From Pontibacillus halophilus JSM 076056 = DSM 19796 (lineage in GTDB: Bacteria > Bacillota > Bacilli > Bacillales > BH030062), in assembly GCF_000425205.1 (NCBI RefSeq), contig NZ_AULI01000001.1:124001-188000 (forward strand): DNA of 64,000 nucleotides, written 5' to 3'. Below, piece after piece: positions 1 to 11,500 of the stretch (positions are counted from its first letter, which is position 1; each line of letters begins with the position of its first letter). The notes below the pieces were generated by a model. That model ran no database searches and had not been told where the DNA came from. It was given only the letters and a program-made list of their open reading frames with translations. Made by a program: the position numbers and the translations under genes.

Positions 1-344
1 AGAAACATTATAGCCTTCGAGGAATAGCAGGCCTTTATGTCCGATTTCATTAAAATGTATGAGTCAAACAACCTTTTCCCTTTTTCATCCAACTATCTCC
101 CCCATTTGTTCCATATCCATGAATGAAGATGATTCGTTCGGTGGTTGTATTTGCTTCATTCATCAATCATGCTTATTTAAGTTTCACAATTTCAATTCTT
201 AAATATTTCATTGTGATTTTTAAGATTGTGTTAACGCAGTATGAGTGAATGCAAATTTTCGATTACATGTTCGGATTACAGCTGTATGTCGAAATTTGAA
301 GTGATATACTTGGAATTCGGAATAATGACGGAGGAGCGTATAGC
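1..344. other. Intergenic region upstream of secA2
   Basis: No credible complete gene is seen here. Frame 1 of the + strand is open for eight codons to a TAG at 25-27 and frame 3 for 16 codons to a TAA, so the first few dozen bases may be the tail of a gene lying outside the window, but neither fragment is recognisable. The rest is AT-rich and leads into the secA2 promoter and ribosome site. Confidence 0.4.
302..310 (+). promoter_or_regulatory. Candidate extended -10 promoter of secA2
   Basis: TG at 302-303 followed after one base by TATACT at 305-310 forms an extended -10 element. No good -35 hexamer is seen. Transcription would start near 317, giving a leader of about 28 nt that still includes the GGAGGAG ribosome site at 330-336. 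Confidence 0.35.
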
Positions 345-2732
345 ATGCTTGATACAATGAAGCACTTACTAGGAGACAAGTCATCAAGACAATTAAAGCC
401 TTACTACCAAACAGTAGAAAGGATTTATTCATTAGAGGCAGAGACCGCTTCTTTATCAGATGAGCAACTTCAGTATAAGACAGTTGAATTTAAAAGCAGA
501 ATTGAGAGTGGTGAAACGCTTGACTCACTCAAGGTAGAGGCTTTTGCGGTCGTACGTGAGGCGGCAAAACGCGTCCTTGGCATGCGCCCCTATGATGTGC
601 AGCTCATTGGTGGATTGGCACTATGGGAAGGAAATATTGCAGAGATGGCAACCGGAGAAGGAAAAACACTCGTAGCCACATTACCTGGTTATCTCCGTGC
701 GCTAGAAGGCAAAGGTGTACATATTATTACAGCCAATGAATATTTGGCAGCGCGTGACTATGAGTTAATACGACCATTGCAGGAATACTTAGGGCTTACC
801 GTTGGCCTTAATTTACCTGGCATAAGTATAGAAGAGAAAAAAGCAGCGTATCATGCTGATCTTACATATGGAATTGGTACAGAATTTGGGTTTGATTACT
901 TACGGGACAACATGGCAAAAAGCCAAGACCAGCAAGTACAACGCCCATACCACTATGCATTGATTGACGAAGTAGATAGTGTATTGGTCGATGAGGCCAA
1001 AACCCCATTAATTATCGCAGGTAAAATGCAGGCGAGTAAAAACCTTCACGGAGTTTGCGCCATGCTTGCACGTTCTTTCGTTGTAGATGAGGATTATTTC
1101 TTTGATGCACAAATGCGTGTTACCTCCCTTTCTGAAGAAGGCATTGCGAAAATAGAGCGTGCATTCGGAATACAGAACCTGTTTGATATGGAGCACCAGA
1201 CGCTCTACCATTATGTCATTCAAGCTGTCCGTGCCCACAGTATTTTTGAACGCGATGTAGACTATATTGTAGATGAAGGTGAAATTAAGCTCGTTGATAT
1301 GTTTACTGGACGTGTTATGGATGGACGCACTTTATCAGACGGGCTTCATCAGGCTCTTGAAGCAAAAGAAGGATTGGAACTGACTGAAGAAAATAAAACC
1401 CAAGCGACGATTACTGTTCAAAACTACTTTCGTATGTACCCTGTACTCTCCGGTATGACAGGCACGGCTAAGACAGAAGAAAAGGAATTTCAACATACGT
1501 ATGGCATGGACGTTCTTGCAATACCAACAAATAAGCCTGTCATCCGAGACGACATGGAAGATTTAGTGTTTGGGAAGAAAGAAGAAAAATACGATGCCAT
1601 TGTAGAAGCCGTGAAAGCAAGACACGCTACCGGTCAGCCAATTTTAATTGGAACAACCTCCATATTGCAATCCGAAGAAATCGCAACCTCTCTAGATAAA
1701 GCGAACATTTCGTATGAGCTATTGAATGCAAAAAGTGTCGAACAAGAAGTTCAACTCATTTCACTTGCCGGACAAGAAAATCAAGTTACGATTGCGACAA
1801 ATATGGCAGGGCGAGGAACAGACGTCATGCTAGGAGAAGGTGTAGCGGAGTTAGGCGGGCTTCACGTGATTGGAACAGAACGACACGAATCACGTCGTAT
1901 TGATAATCAATTGAAAGGTCGTTCAGGTCGACAGGGTGATCCAGGATCTTCTCAATTCATCATTTCACTTGAGGACGAATTGTTTGAACGCTTTGGAGAG
2001 GAAGAAGTAGAACGTAAACAGAAATCGCTGAAAACGGATGACCGAGGACTTATTCTCAATAAAGATATCCATAAATTTGTCGATACAATCCAGACAATTG
2101 CACAGGGAAATAATTTCACCATTCGTGAATTCAACTTAAAATTAGATGATGTAGTGAATGACCAACGCAAAGTCATGTATCACATGAGAGAGCAGTTCCT
2201 AACGTCTACAAATGCCATTGGTTACGTACAGCCCTACGTGAGGGAACATCTTGCACATCTTGTGGAGCAATCTTGTCCAGAAGCGATGGACCCAGAGGAT
2301 TGGGACCTCGCTACGCTTGAAGTCCATGTGAACCAATTCATCCCAACCGTTGAAGTCAATTTGACCGAGCAACAAGTTGAGGATGTAGAAGATGTTAAGC
2401 GCACCGTTCAATCTTCCGTACGTCGTTATGAGGCACACGTTGAAGAAGTCAAAGACAACAGATCTTTACAATTACGCCTTAGTCGAGCTGCTCTTACCAC
2501 TATCGATCAACTATGGGTTCGTCACCTTGACATGATGAATCGATTGAAGGAAGGCATTGGCCTAAGACAATACCAACAAGAAGACCCGTTACGTACGTAT
2601 CAAAATGAGGGATTGGATGTCTTCCACCACACACTACTTGAAATGAAGAAAGAGTATACGCGTTCACTTGCGCATATCATTCACTCCTTCTTTACTCAAC
2701 AAACGAACCAAGAGGAGGAAAAAGATGCTTAA
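345..2732 (+). CDS. secA2: Accessory Sec translocase ATPase SecA2
   Basis: ATPase motor that drives a subset of secreted proteins through the SecYEG channel. The 795-residue protein has SecA motifs in order: Walker A ATGEGKT at about 102-108, the DEVDSVLVDEA box near 209, and the helicase motif region TNMAGRGTDV with QLKGRSGRQGD. It ends in an Asn/Glu-rich tail and lacks the cysteine-rich C-terminal zinc domain of housekeeping SecA, and it is shorter. This and the overlapping SLAP partner gene identify it as the SecA2 of S-layer-type accessory systems rather than SecA1. ATG start with GGAGGAG upstream. Cargo cannot be read from this window. Confidence 0.93.
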   Translation: MLDTMKHLLGDKSSRQLKPYYQTVERIYSLEAETASLSDEQLQYKTVEFKSRIESGETLDSLKVEAFAVVREAAKRVLGMRPYDVQLIGGLALWEGNIAEMATGEGKTLVATLPGYLRALEGKGVHIITANEYLAARDYELIRPLQEYLGLTVGLNLPGISIEEKKAAYHADLTYGIGTEFGFDYLRDNMAKSQDQQVQRPYHYALIDEVDSVLVDEAKTPLIIAGKMQASKNLHGVCAMLARSFVVDEDYFFDAQMRVTSLSEEGIAKIERAFGIQNLFDMEHQTLYHYVIQAVRAHSIFERDVDYIVDEGEIKLVDMFTGRVMDGRTLSDGLHQALEAKEGLELTEENKTQATITVQNYFRMYPVLSGMTGTAKTEEKEFQHTYGMDVLAIPTNKPVIRDDMEDLVFGKKEEKYDAIVEAVKARHATGQPILIGTTSILQSEEIATSLDKANISYELLNAKSVEQEVQLISLAGQENQVTIATNMAGRGTDVMLGEGVAELGGLHVIGTERHESRRIDNQLKGRSGRQGDPGSSQFIISLEDELFERFGEEEVERKQKSLKTDDRGLILNKDIHKFVDTIQTIAQGNNFTIREFNLKLDDVVNDQRKVMYHMREQFLTSTNAIGYVQPYVREHLAHLVEQSCPEAMDPEDWDLATLEVHVNQFIPTVEVNLTEQQVEDVEDVKRTVQSSVRRYEAHVEEVKDNRSLQLRLSRAALTTIDQLWVRHLDMMNRLKEGIGLRQYQQEDPLRTYQNEGLDVFHHTLLEMKKEYTRSLAHIIHSFFTQQTNQEEEKDA

Positions 2733-3639
2733 CTTCCTAAAACGCAAAAAAGACAGCGAACAACAATCAACTTACGACCCATCTGTTGTTTCAGCGGAAG
2801 AATTAGTAGATGGAGCATCCTCTTCCGGTATGGATGAAGACGTCTACACAGAACTCTCTTTACACCCTCAGTGGAAGGTTACCGAAGAGGACAACTACGT
2901 ATATCGCTTTAAGAACAATCAGGCACCCGCAATGAAGCCAAATCAGATTTCGTTGTTTGTATTGGATGTGATGCACAAGGAAAACGAGCTTACTGTTGAG
3001 GCGTTTGTACGAAGCTCACTGAATAAGAAGATCCAGCTTCAAACAACCAACCTGATGTTAATGCAAGAAGACGGTAAGAAACTTGGACGCAAAGCATTTA
3101 GTTTATTTGAGTTAGGTGACTTGCCTCCTCAGTCAAGCAGGCCTTGTATGTTTACGTTTCAGCAACAGGATCTAATTGTACCTTTAGAAGAAATCTCTTC
3201 CTCAGACATAAAACTTGTATTTGAGTTTAAAAAAACCACGCCGAAGCATGCGCTTGATCTAGAAGAAAGCTGGAAGCAATCGATGGCAGATGAAGACATC
3301 TCTAAACTGCAGGCATTTTCATCTTCATTAAAGCCACTAAAGCCTGGTGAAGTCAACTTTCTTGGCATACAAGTGCGTCAGCAATCTACTGGCGATTTAT
3401 CTGTCACACTCCTTATTCGGAACGGCAGTGATAAAACAATGAGTCTTCAAAACCTGCCTCTTCAAGTGGAGGACGCAAACGGTGACCTAATTGCCAAAGG
3501 AACCTTTACCTTACAAGATTTCACGATTAAAGCGAATACGAGTAAACCTTGGACGTTTATCTTTCCGGCATCTATGTTAAAACAGGAAGAATTTAATTTA
3601 GACAGCTGGAGAGTTTCACCTTTTCAATATGATGATTGA
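2725..3639 (+). CDS. slaP: Accessory Sec system S-layer assembly protein (SLAP domain)
   Basis: 304-residue protein of the family that accompanies SecA2 in S-layer-forming bacilli and is needed there for S-layer protein export. It contains two diverged copies of one domain, about residues 40-150 and 185-295, each starting with a short helix and a W or A-rich turn and ending in a PPQSSRPCMFTF / ANTSKPWTFIF strand. There is no signal peptide and a basic N-terminus, so it is probably cytosolic. The ATG at 2725 overlaps the secA2 stop by 8 nt and uses the GAGGAGG inside the secA2 end, indicating translational coupling; an upstream in-frame start at 2668 would run deep into secA2 and is unlikely. 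Confidence 0.85.
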   Translation: MLNFLKRKKDSEQQSTYDPSVVSAEELVDGASSSGMDEDVYTELSLHPQWKVTEEDNYVYRFKNNQAPAMKPNQISLFVLDVMHKENELTVEAFVRSSLNKKIQLQTTNLMLMQEDGKKLGRKAFSLFELGDLPPQSSRPCMFTFQQQDLIVPLEEISSSDIKLVFEFKKTTPKHALDLEESWKQSMADEDISKLQAFSSSLKPLKPGEVNFLGIQVRQQSTGDLSVTLLIRNGSDKTMSLQNLPLQVEDANGDLIAKGTFTLQDFTIKANTSKPWTFIFPASMLKQEEFNLDSWRVSPFQYDD

Positions 3640-3651
3640 TTAAACATAAGC

Positions 3652-3692
3652 AAGGAGACCGTACGCTCATTGTCGAGCATACGGTCTCCTCT
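3652..3692. terminator. Bidirectional terminator after slaP
   Basis: Inverted repeat GGAGACCGTACGCTC / GAGCATACGGTCTCC (one mismatch) with a short loop, 12 nt after the slaP stop. It could also stop the small minus-strand ORF that converges on it. Confidence 0.75.
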
Positions 3693-3766
3693 TATCCCTA
3701 ACATCTCTTTGCTGTTCGTCTATTCGTGAATGTTCAAATTTCTGTCACGACTCCCTACAAACTAAA

Positions 3767-3904
3767 CTATTTGTTATGTAGTTGGGACTTTAGCTCACTT
3801 AAGAAATCTTCCACTTCCGTAATCCGCTTTTCGTTTGCTTGTGTCATTAAATCCCTCAATATATCATAGAGGGCTCTAGAATCTAACCATTCCAACTCAT
3901 TCAC
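3767..3904 (-). CDS. Possible small protein, 45 residues, unknown
   Basis: A GTG-started frame of 45 codons on the minus strand, charged and leucine-rich (begins VNELEWLDSR, ends LKSQLHNK), compatible with one or two amphipathic helices. A purine-rich GGGAGAAGAG lies just before the GTG, and a bidirectional terminator lies downstream at 3652-3692. A nearby ATG in another frame is stopped after five codons. I do not recognise the family. A TATAAT at 3916-3921 is too close to the start to give a normal leader, which weakens the case. Confidence 0.4.
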   Translation of the reverse strand: MNELEWLDSRALYDILRDLMTQANEKRITEVEDFLSELKSQLHNK

Positions 3905-3979
3905 CTCTTCTCCCTATTATAAGACAAGTACAACCGTTATGTAACATTTTTCTATTTATTGCATAGATTAACCAAATTG

Positions 3980-4450
3980 TCATCTCTTTCGACCTAGAAC
4001 TATACACCCTATGATGAACAGTGCTCCCAACACGTCGATGATTACGTCTCCGTAAAACGGGGTACGATTTGGTGTGAACCCTTGGTGGACCTCATCAAAG
4101 ATTGCGTACATCAGCGTAACCGTTAGACTAGAAACGAAAGCGATGCTCCACACTGCACCAGACTTCTTCACAGCTATATAAAGCAAAAGAGCCAACAAGC
4201 CAAATGAAACAAAATGCGCGCCTTTACGTACGATAAATTCAACTACCCCATTCACCCCGAGTGACTCAACGCTAACGGTAGTGTGGTGATACGTAAAGTT
4301 AATCGGTTCAAGTACTGGTTTTAAAAACGACAGATTTACATATTCAGAAAGAAAGGGTTTCATGCTTTGGTCTTGATAGGGTGTCGAAGAAGAATAAAAT
4401 ATGACGAGCATCCATAAAGCAGGGTAACACCAATAGGTCCATTTTCTCAT
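3980..4450 (-). CDS. VanZ family membrane protein
   Basis: 156-residue polytopic membrane protein with about four transmembrane segments (residues about 8-20, 76-94, 99-118, 133-152). VanZ-type motifs are visible: RKGAHFVSFGLL near 74-85 and DEVHQGFTPNR near 118-128, the latter being the family's signature D-E-x-x-Q segment. The family takes its name from the teicoplanin-resistance gene vanZ, but most chromosomal members have no known function. It is a monocistronic gene divergent from galU. Nothing in the context points to glycopeptide resistance. Confidence 0.85.
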   Translation of the reverse strand: MRKWTYWCYPALWMLVIFYSSSTPYQDQSMKPFLSEYVNLSFLKPVLEPINFTYHHTTVSVESLGVNGVVEFIVRKGAHFVSFGLLALLLYIAVKKSGAVWSIAFVSSLTVTLMYAIFDEVHQGFTPNRTPFYGDVIIDVLGALFIIGCIVLGRKR

Positions 4451-4511
4451 GTTTTCATCACCTGTTCTTTACTCTATTGTTAATTATCTGTAAATAAAGT
4501 CGGGTACATAG

Positions 4512-4540
4512 TTGGTTTTTTAATAGCTTCCATTTATAAT
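4512..4540 (+). promoter_or_regulatory. Sigma-A promoter of galU
   Basis: TTGGTT at 4512-4517 and TATAAT at 4535-4540 with a 17-bp spacer, about 45 nt before the galU start. Near-consensus sigma-A promoter. Confidence 0.65.
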
Positions 4541-4586
4541 AATAAACATACATATTGATGTACTCTTTGAAAGGGAGGACAAATCC

Positions 4587-5465
4587 ATGACTGTCAAGAA
4601 AGCCATTATACCTGCAGCCGGCCTTGGAACACGCTTTCTACCTGCTACAAAGGCAATGCCTAAGGAAATGTTACCTATTGTCGATAAACCTACCATTCAA
4701 TATATTGTAGAGGAAGCCATTGAGTCTGGTATTGAAGACATTATTATTGTAACAGGTAAAGGAAAGCGTGCAATTGAAGACCACTTTGATAATTCTTTTG
4801 AACTAGAAGAGAATTTGATTAAAAAAGGAAAACTCGAGTTACTTGAGAAAGTCAAGCAGTCTGCTAAAGTAGAAATTCACTATATTCGCCAGAAAGAACC
4901 TAAAGGTCTTGGTCATGCTGTGTGGTGTGCTCGTAAATTTATCGGAAACGAGCCTTTTGCCGTCCTACTAGGCGATGATATTGTTCAGTCTGATAAGCCT
5001 TGCCTGAAGCAGCTTATTGAACAATATGAAGAAACAGGTTCATCTGTTGTTGGAGTACAGCCAGTTCCAGAAGAAGAGACACATCGTTACGGAGTTGTCG
5101 ATTCTAAATCTGCAGAAGGAAAGCTTCATGAAGTGAGTCAATTTGTCGAGAAACCCGAACAAGGGACAGCTCCTTCTAACCTGGCAATTATGGGGCGCTA
5201 CATCCTAACGCCTGAAATCATGGATTTCCTAGAAGAGCAACATATCGGAGCTGGTGGCGAAGTACAACTAACGGACGCCATCCAGAAATTAAATGAACTA
5301 CAGAAAGTGTACGCTTATGAATTTGCCGGAGACCGTTATGACGTAGGTGAAAAGCTTGGCTTCATTAAGACTACCCTTGAGTTGGCACTTAAGAACGATG
5401 AACTTAAAGACGACTTGTACGATTTCTTACAGGAAATTCTTGAAGAAAATAAAATAAAACAATAG
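4587..5465 (+). CDS. galU: UTP-glucose-1-phosphate uridylyltransferase
   Basis: Makes UDP-glucose from UTP and glucose 1-phosphate, the donor for glycolipids, wall teichoic acid glucosylation and, through the Ugd enzyme encoded at 25-26 kb, UDP-glucuronate. The 292-residue protein opens with the nucleotidyltransferase signature [20 protein letters not shown] (residues about 9-28) and contains FVEKPE and the [12 protein letters not shown] segment near the C-terminus, as in bacterial GalU/GtaB. Length is typical. Ribosome site GGGAGGA, ATG start. Single gene with its own promoter and terminator. Confidence 0.95.
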   Translation: MTVKKAIIPAAGLGTRFLPATKAMPKEMLPIVDKPTIQYIVEEAIESGIEDIIIVTGKGKRAIEDHFDNSFELEENLIKKGKLELLEKVKQSAKVEIHYIRQKEPKGLGHAVWCARKFIGNEPFAVLLGDDIVQSDKPCLKQLIEQYEETGSSVVGVQPVPEEETHRYGVVDSKSAEGKLHEVSQFVEKPEQGTAPSNLAIMGRYILTPEIMDFLEEQHIGAGGEVQLTDAIQKLNELQKVYAYEFAGDRYDVGEKLGFIKTTLELALKNDELKDDLYDFLQEILEENKIKQ

Positions 5466-5471
5466 CATAAT

Positions 5472-5506
5472 AAAAAGCCCCCTCTACCTTTAGAAGGGGC
5501 TTTTTT
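5472..5506. terminator. Terminator shared by galU and the amylopullulanase
   Basis: Stem AAAAGCCCC / GGGGCTTTT with A tract on one side and T tract on the other, lying between two convergent genes; it should work in both directions. Confidence 0.85.
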
Positions 5507-5522
5507 CTTTCATTTTTAATAT

Positions 5523-8500
5523 CTACTTAAAAGCGAACATGCTGAAGATTCCTTTAATAAATCTTGATAATGGATGTGATCCTTGCTCTGAGTTAGAAGA
5601 ATGGTCGCCTCCTTCTTCAAAGAGGGCCATCCATTTATACCATAGCAACTTCACAATTTGACGTGGTTTGAATCGTTCTCGATTTTCTTCCTCTTCCTGT
5701 TCATCCCCTTTGCCAGTTCCATTCTCTTCATCGTCATCGTCCGATTCTTGATTGACTTTTGTGCCTAGTATGACTGTGCCACCCTGGGACCTAGATGGAA
5801 GAGTCATCGTTACTTGCTTTCCTTCTGTCACGTCAATTCTTTGGTTTGAATAGATATCCTCCACTTTTGTATTTGCTTCGAATGGCACATGGAAAGTTAC
5901 TTCTTTCGCTTCATTCGTTGTATTTAGACCGACCAATACCGAATCTCCTTTGTATTCCCGCTGAAATACGAGATAACCTTGGTCATTTCCACCAGCAACA
6001 GTAGAGCGAGTCCCCTTGCTAAATACATCAGAATACTTGTCACGCGCATGCAACAATGACTGATAATGCCTCAACAAGTCATTCTCTTCTGTAGCGAGAC
6101 TCCAATCCATATCGTAACGATTCTTAGAAAATTCACCCTTATCCATATCACGAGCTGATTTACCAGACAAGCCAAGTTCTTCACCATAGTAAATCACCGG
6201 CTGTCCCTTGGCCGTAATTTGGAGAGTAGCAGCAACTTTGAATTTACTTCGATCTCCTTCGAGTGCCGTTGCCAAAAATCCATCTTCATCATGGCTACTC
6301 AAAAACTGTCCAAGCATGTAAGTATCGTTAATCGTTGAGTTTCGCTTCTCTAGCTCCTCCTGGGCACCTTCTAGATCCCCTTTAACGAATCTTTCGGCCT
6401 GATGCTTAAAGTCAAAATCAAGAAGGGAGTCCATCTCGCCATCGTTTAGATAGCCGCCTGTATTTTGAGAGCTCCCTCCATAATATTCGCCGATAAGCTT
6501 AAAATCTGGTTTCCTCTTCGTCAGTTCATTTTTGAACGCTTTCCATGTAGTGTCTTCTACATGTTTCACAGTATCTACACGGAAGTAGTCAATGGTATCG
6601 CCGCGTTCGGTTCGAGCTTGCTCAATCCAGTCCGCTTGCCATTGGATAAGCTGGTTACGTACATTCTCATCTTCTGTCCTAAAGTCCGGTAGTCCGGCTA
6701 ATTCTCCTTTAACAACGTCTGTACCGCCGTCACGGAGCATACCCTCGAACACTGAACGCTCCTTCTCAGTTGGGAATTCTTTAATATCTTCTGTCTCTTT
6801 CGCATTCATGCCATAACCTGCGTGATTTAACACCACATCCACCATAATCTTCATATCACGGTCATGGGCTTTATCAATTAACTCCTTAAACTTGTTCAGG
6901 TCACCAAGGTGTTCATCAATGGAGGTGAAATCTTCTGCCCAATAGCCATGGTAGCCAAATTGAGAGCCATCTTTGTTGTGACGCAAATCCCATTCAATGT
7001 TATCTACGATTGGAGTAATCCAAATCGTGTTAATCCCTAGTTCCTCTAAATAATCAAGTTTGTCGATAATCCCCTGGAAATCCCCTCCATGATAGGTTTC
7101 TGGATGACTCGTATCGTAGTCCATACCATTCGGATCATCGTTCGTAGAATCTCCATTGTGGAAGCGATCGGTTAACATAAAGTAAATTCTCGACTCATCC
7201 CAATCGAAATCATCATCTTCTTTTTCAACAACCGTTACGGTTGCCTGTGCATTATGCGCATTGCCAAATTCATCTATAAGCTTAATAGGTAACGTCTTTT
7301 GGCCAGGAGCAACTGATTGTGAAATAGAGATGGTGTGCCTCATCAACTGAATATCAATAGGTTGATTGGAATCTCCACCTACAGCTGTCTCATCTACATA
7401 AGCTTCTTCGATGGAAACATCTTCTTCAGAGGTTGCTTCAATGTGAAGAACAGCATTCTCATCATAGCTTACGGTTTCTGGAGTTATCGTTGCATCAATG
7501 TTGAAATCTGGGATGGAATACTCAATAGAAGACGACTCATTGTATGGGTCTTTGACTTCAGCGGTCTTTCCATCATCATGTACAAGGAAGGTGTAATTGA
7601 TTGTGCCTTCCTCAAGCTCTTCTAGGGTAAACGTATAGTACTCATTCTTTGAATCATACATCATGTCATACGTGTCAGTTCCAACCTTCACTTGTACATT
7701 GTCAATCGTCCCCATACCATTTGCTTTATAGCGTTCTGGGTCTCGGTAATAAAACGTGACCTCTCCATCCTCAAGCTTCGGTCCTGTAACTGCCGGAACG
7801 ACATGAATAGCTTCTTCACCGCTCGTAACATGAACCTTTGTGAGGGTTTCGTCGGGATGTATTGGGATATAGCGATCTCCACCATAGTCTTTCTCTTCCC
7901 AGTTTCCCCTTCGAACGATAAATCCTACAGAAGTAGCTTCTGGACTAATCTCAAACGTTGTTCTAGCCCCAGCTTCCGTTATCCTTTCAAATATTTTTTC
8001 ACCATCTTCTACTCCTGTCTGCCAAGTCCACAGGTTCCAACCATCATAGTTGCCATCTTCTCTTTCATACGTGAACTGGACATATTTTTGCTTGTATTCT
8101 TTTACGGTCAGCTCCATGGTTGCTTTCTTGTCTCCCGCTTGAACGGTAATCGTTGTCTTCCCAACTCCGTGCCCTGTGACTTCCCCATACGCATTCACAC
8201 TCGCTACAGAAGGGTCATCAGAACTCCACGTTAAGTCGGGATTACGCATTTTCTGTTCAAACTGATCGTTTACAGATGCCATTAACTGAGTTGATTTTCC
8301 TTCATAAAGAGAAGAATCCCCTGTTAACGTAATGCTGCTTGGTATGAATGTATCTACTTTTACCGCAATTTCCTGACGTAAATCACCCGCTTGAACTTGA
8401 ATGGTTGCTTCCCCATTGCTTATTGCCTCCAGCTTTAGACCACTCGCTTTCACAACTGAATCGTCTGATGAGCTTAACGTTAGTGATTCGGCCATTGGAT

Positions 8501-11500
8501 TTCCTTTTTGGTCAAGAACCTTTGCTTTAATAGTGCGAACATCTCCAGGCTCCAATCCTATCAATGTAGGTTCGACCTGTATGGAAGAAGGTGTCGGCGT
8601 ATAGGACTGTTCTTCGTCATACAGCACCATCATAGACAAACCTGAAACAGAAGCAGTATTTCCGTTAATCGTATTCAACGATTCGGTTCCTGCTTGTTTG
8701 TCATTGACGACCACGTTCCAATCTCCATTAGAAGGAAGATTTACTTCCTGATTGCCGTCGTTAGCATTGTAGATGACGACAATGTTGTTCCACGTATCGT
8801 TGTTGGCGTAGTCGTTTAGTGTGTAGGCGACAACATTGTTCTCAGCATGATAGACGTCCAGATGCTGATTAATGGTTTCAGCCGACGTCATTCGAAACGC
8901 TGGATGTTCCGAGCGAAGTTTCGTTAGCCCTTTGTAGTAATCAAATACTTCAGTAAACTTCGCCTTATTTTCCCATTGAATAGCGTTTACAGCGTCTGGA
9001 CTCTTATAACTGTTGTGGTCACCATACTTGGAACGAAGCATTTCTGCCCCTTCATGTATAAATGGAATCCCTTGAGACAAAAGAACAATTCCATTCGCTA
9101 ACAAGGAACGTTTCACCGTCTCATTGCTCATAACATCTTCTGGAATGATTTGCTTATAAGGTGTAGCTGCTTCGACAGCTTCTTCAACCGAATTAAAATT
9201 CTTGGCACTCTCGCCTTGAAGCTCCCCGTCCTTAATATCGAGGAAACCTAATTCTTTTTCTAATCCTTGCGTCTTCACAATCTTGTCCCATAGATTTAAA
9301 TTATCATGGGCCGTGACATAATTAATGGTCTCAGATGGAAGAGCTGTAAAGTCATCAATTGCCCCTCTTACTCCTTTAACAACCTTTTCTTCGTTGCCAC
9401 TTGCCCCAGTTGCAAATCCCTTAGATGCATCATCACTTCCACCTTTAATCGCATTTCGGAAGTTATCGTTAAACACAGCGAAGTTATTATTCTTCTGTGA
9501 GCCCTTTAGTGTTTGTAAGTTGGCAGGGAGGACAGAACCCCCAGCTTGCCACGGTTCACCGTAGATGAGAATGGATGGGTCAACTTCGTCATGGAGCATA
9601 TCAGTTAGTTCTTTCATAGTAGGTGTATCAATTAATCCCATTAAATCAAAGCGGAAGCCGTCAACATTATATTCCTCAGCCCAATAGCGAACAGAATCTT
9701 TAATATACTTCCGTACCATAGGGCGTTCTGAGGCGACTTCGTTCCCTACGCCAGAACCATTCGCAAGCTTACCAGTTTCCGTCTTTCTATAGAAATAACC
9801 TGGTACAATTTTGTTAAACGGCCCATTCTTCACCTCAAACGTATGATTGTAAACTACATCCATAACGACTCGAATGTCGTTGTCATGAAGAGCTTGTACC
9901 ATTTGCTTGAATTCAGTAATTCGATTGCTTGGATCGTTAGGATCTGTTGCAAACGAACCTTCGGGGACATTGTAATTTTGTGGGTCGTACCCCCAGTTAT
10001 ACTTTGCATTGTTTGAGGTAGGATCATCAACAGTCCGTTCGTTAACCGTCTTAAAATCATACGCTGGCAGCAAGTGAACCGTTGTAACGCCTAGTTCCTT
10101 TAAGTGATCTATGCCAATTGTGTTACCTTCTTGGTCTGTTAATCCTTCCTCTGTAAAGGCAAGATATTTCCCTTTATGCTCAAATGGAGCTTGTTCATCG
10201 ATTGAAAAGTCACGGATTTGCATCTCGTATAAAATCGTGTCTGTTGGCTCAGGGAGCGGGGGCTTCTCATCCGGATTCCAAACGGATGGATTCGTATCCT
10301 CCAATGGAACAACTGCTGTCCGTTGTCCATTCGCAGCGACCGCTCGAGCATATGGGTCCACAACGTAGTTGGCTGTGCCATCCGCAAATTCAACCTTATA
10401 CATGTAATAGCTGCCTGCAAGGTCTTGGGCTACAGTCAAATCCCATACCCCATTATTGGAACGTTTCATAATACGTTCCTCTCCATCTGAATGATCTGTA
10501 ACCACCCCATTCTCGTTGTAAGTGCCTGCTTCATCATATAAAGATACGGACACGCTCGTTGCAGTAGGTGCCCACACTTTAAAGGTGCTCTCATCATTAG
10601 AATACGTTAATCCTAAATCGACCCCACTATAATAAAACTGAGGGTCATCGAGGATTTTTCGCATTGTGACTTCTTGTTTAGAAAACTGGTCGTTATTGAC
10701 GGAATAAAGGTTCGTCACATCTAGCTTCCCGTCTATTAACGTTAGTTCCGCTTTTGTCTCAGTCACTTTAGAGGCTTTCACTTCAACATTTTTGCCTTCT
10801 GTTTCGTTCCGAAGTGTAAACGTGCTAAGCTTCCCTTCTTCCAGTGCAGCAGAAGTATGCACGTAAATCGCATCCATCGCATCAGCATAAGCCGTCTGGA
10901 TGGAGTCTCCTGTGTTTACACGATCCTTAGAATAATAGACGGTATCATCTCCCTCGACTAGCCAAACTTCAACAGACGATTCTCCACTTGGTATCTCCGC
11001 CTTTACCTCCATGTCTTTTGCTTCCCATTCCCCGAGTCGCGGGAGGATATTTAATACCTTCGATTCAATTTCATACGTACCTTGTGCGAAGCCATCCTCT
11101 GTCACAGTCTCAAATCCGTATGAACCTCCATCCTGTCCATCTTCCCAGAGCCACAAGTTCCAACTATTCGCTTGTTGATCATAGCGAAAGTAATTAATCG
11201 TATACGTATACGTTTGGCTCTTTTCTTGTATGGCAACTGTATGCTCAAGCATTCCATTGTTATACTGTGCAAGAAGAGTGAATGTACCTGTTGCGTCACT
11301 GGTTGTTATAACTTCACCATTTTCAATTGTGACACCTGCAACCTGCTCTTTTAACGACCAGTTTGGTTGTACAGGCTCACTCGTACCATCAGCTTTAAGA
11401 AAACTGGCCTCTAAGGATAGCGATTGGCCAGCTTCAACTTCTGTTGACATTGATGTCGTTAGCCCTGGCACGGATACCACACTGTTTCCGTTCGCAGTCT

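Noticed and set aside
7692-8234. A 180-codon + frame opposite the amylopullulanase gene
   Set aside because: Antisense shadow of a well-supported coding region, with no promoter or ribosome site.
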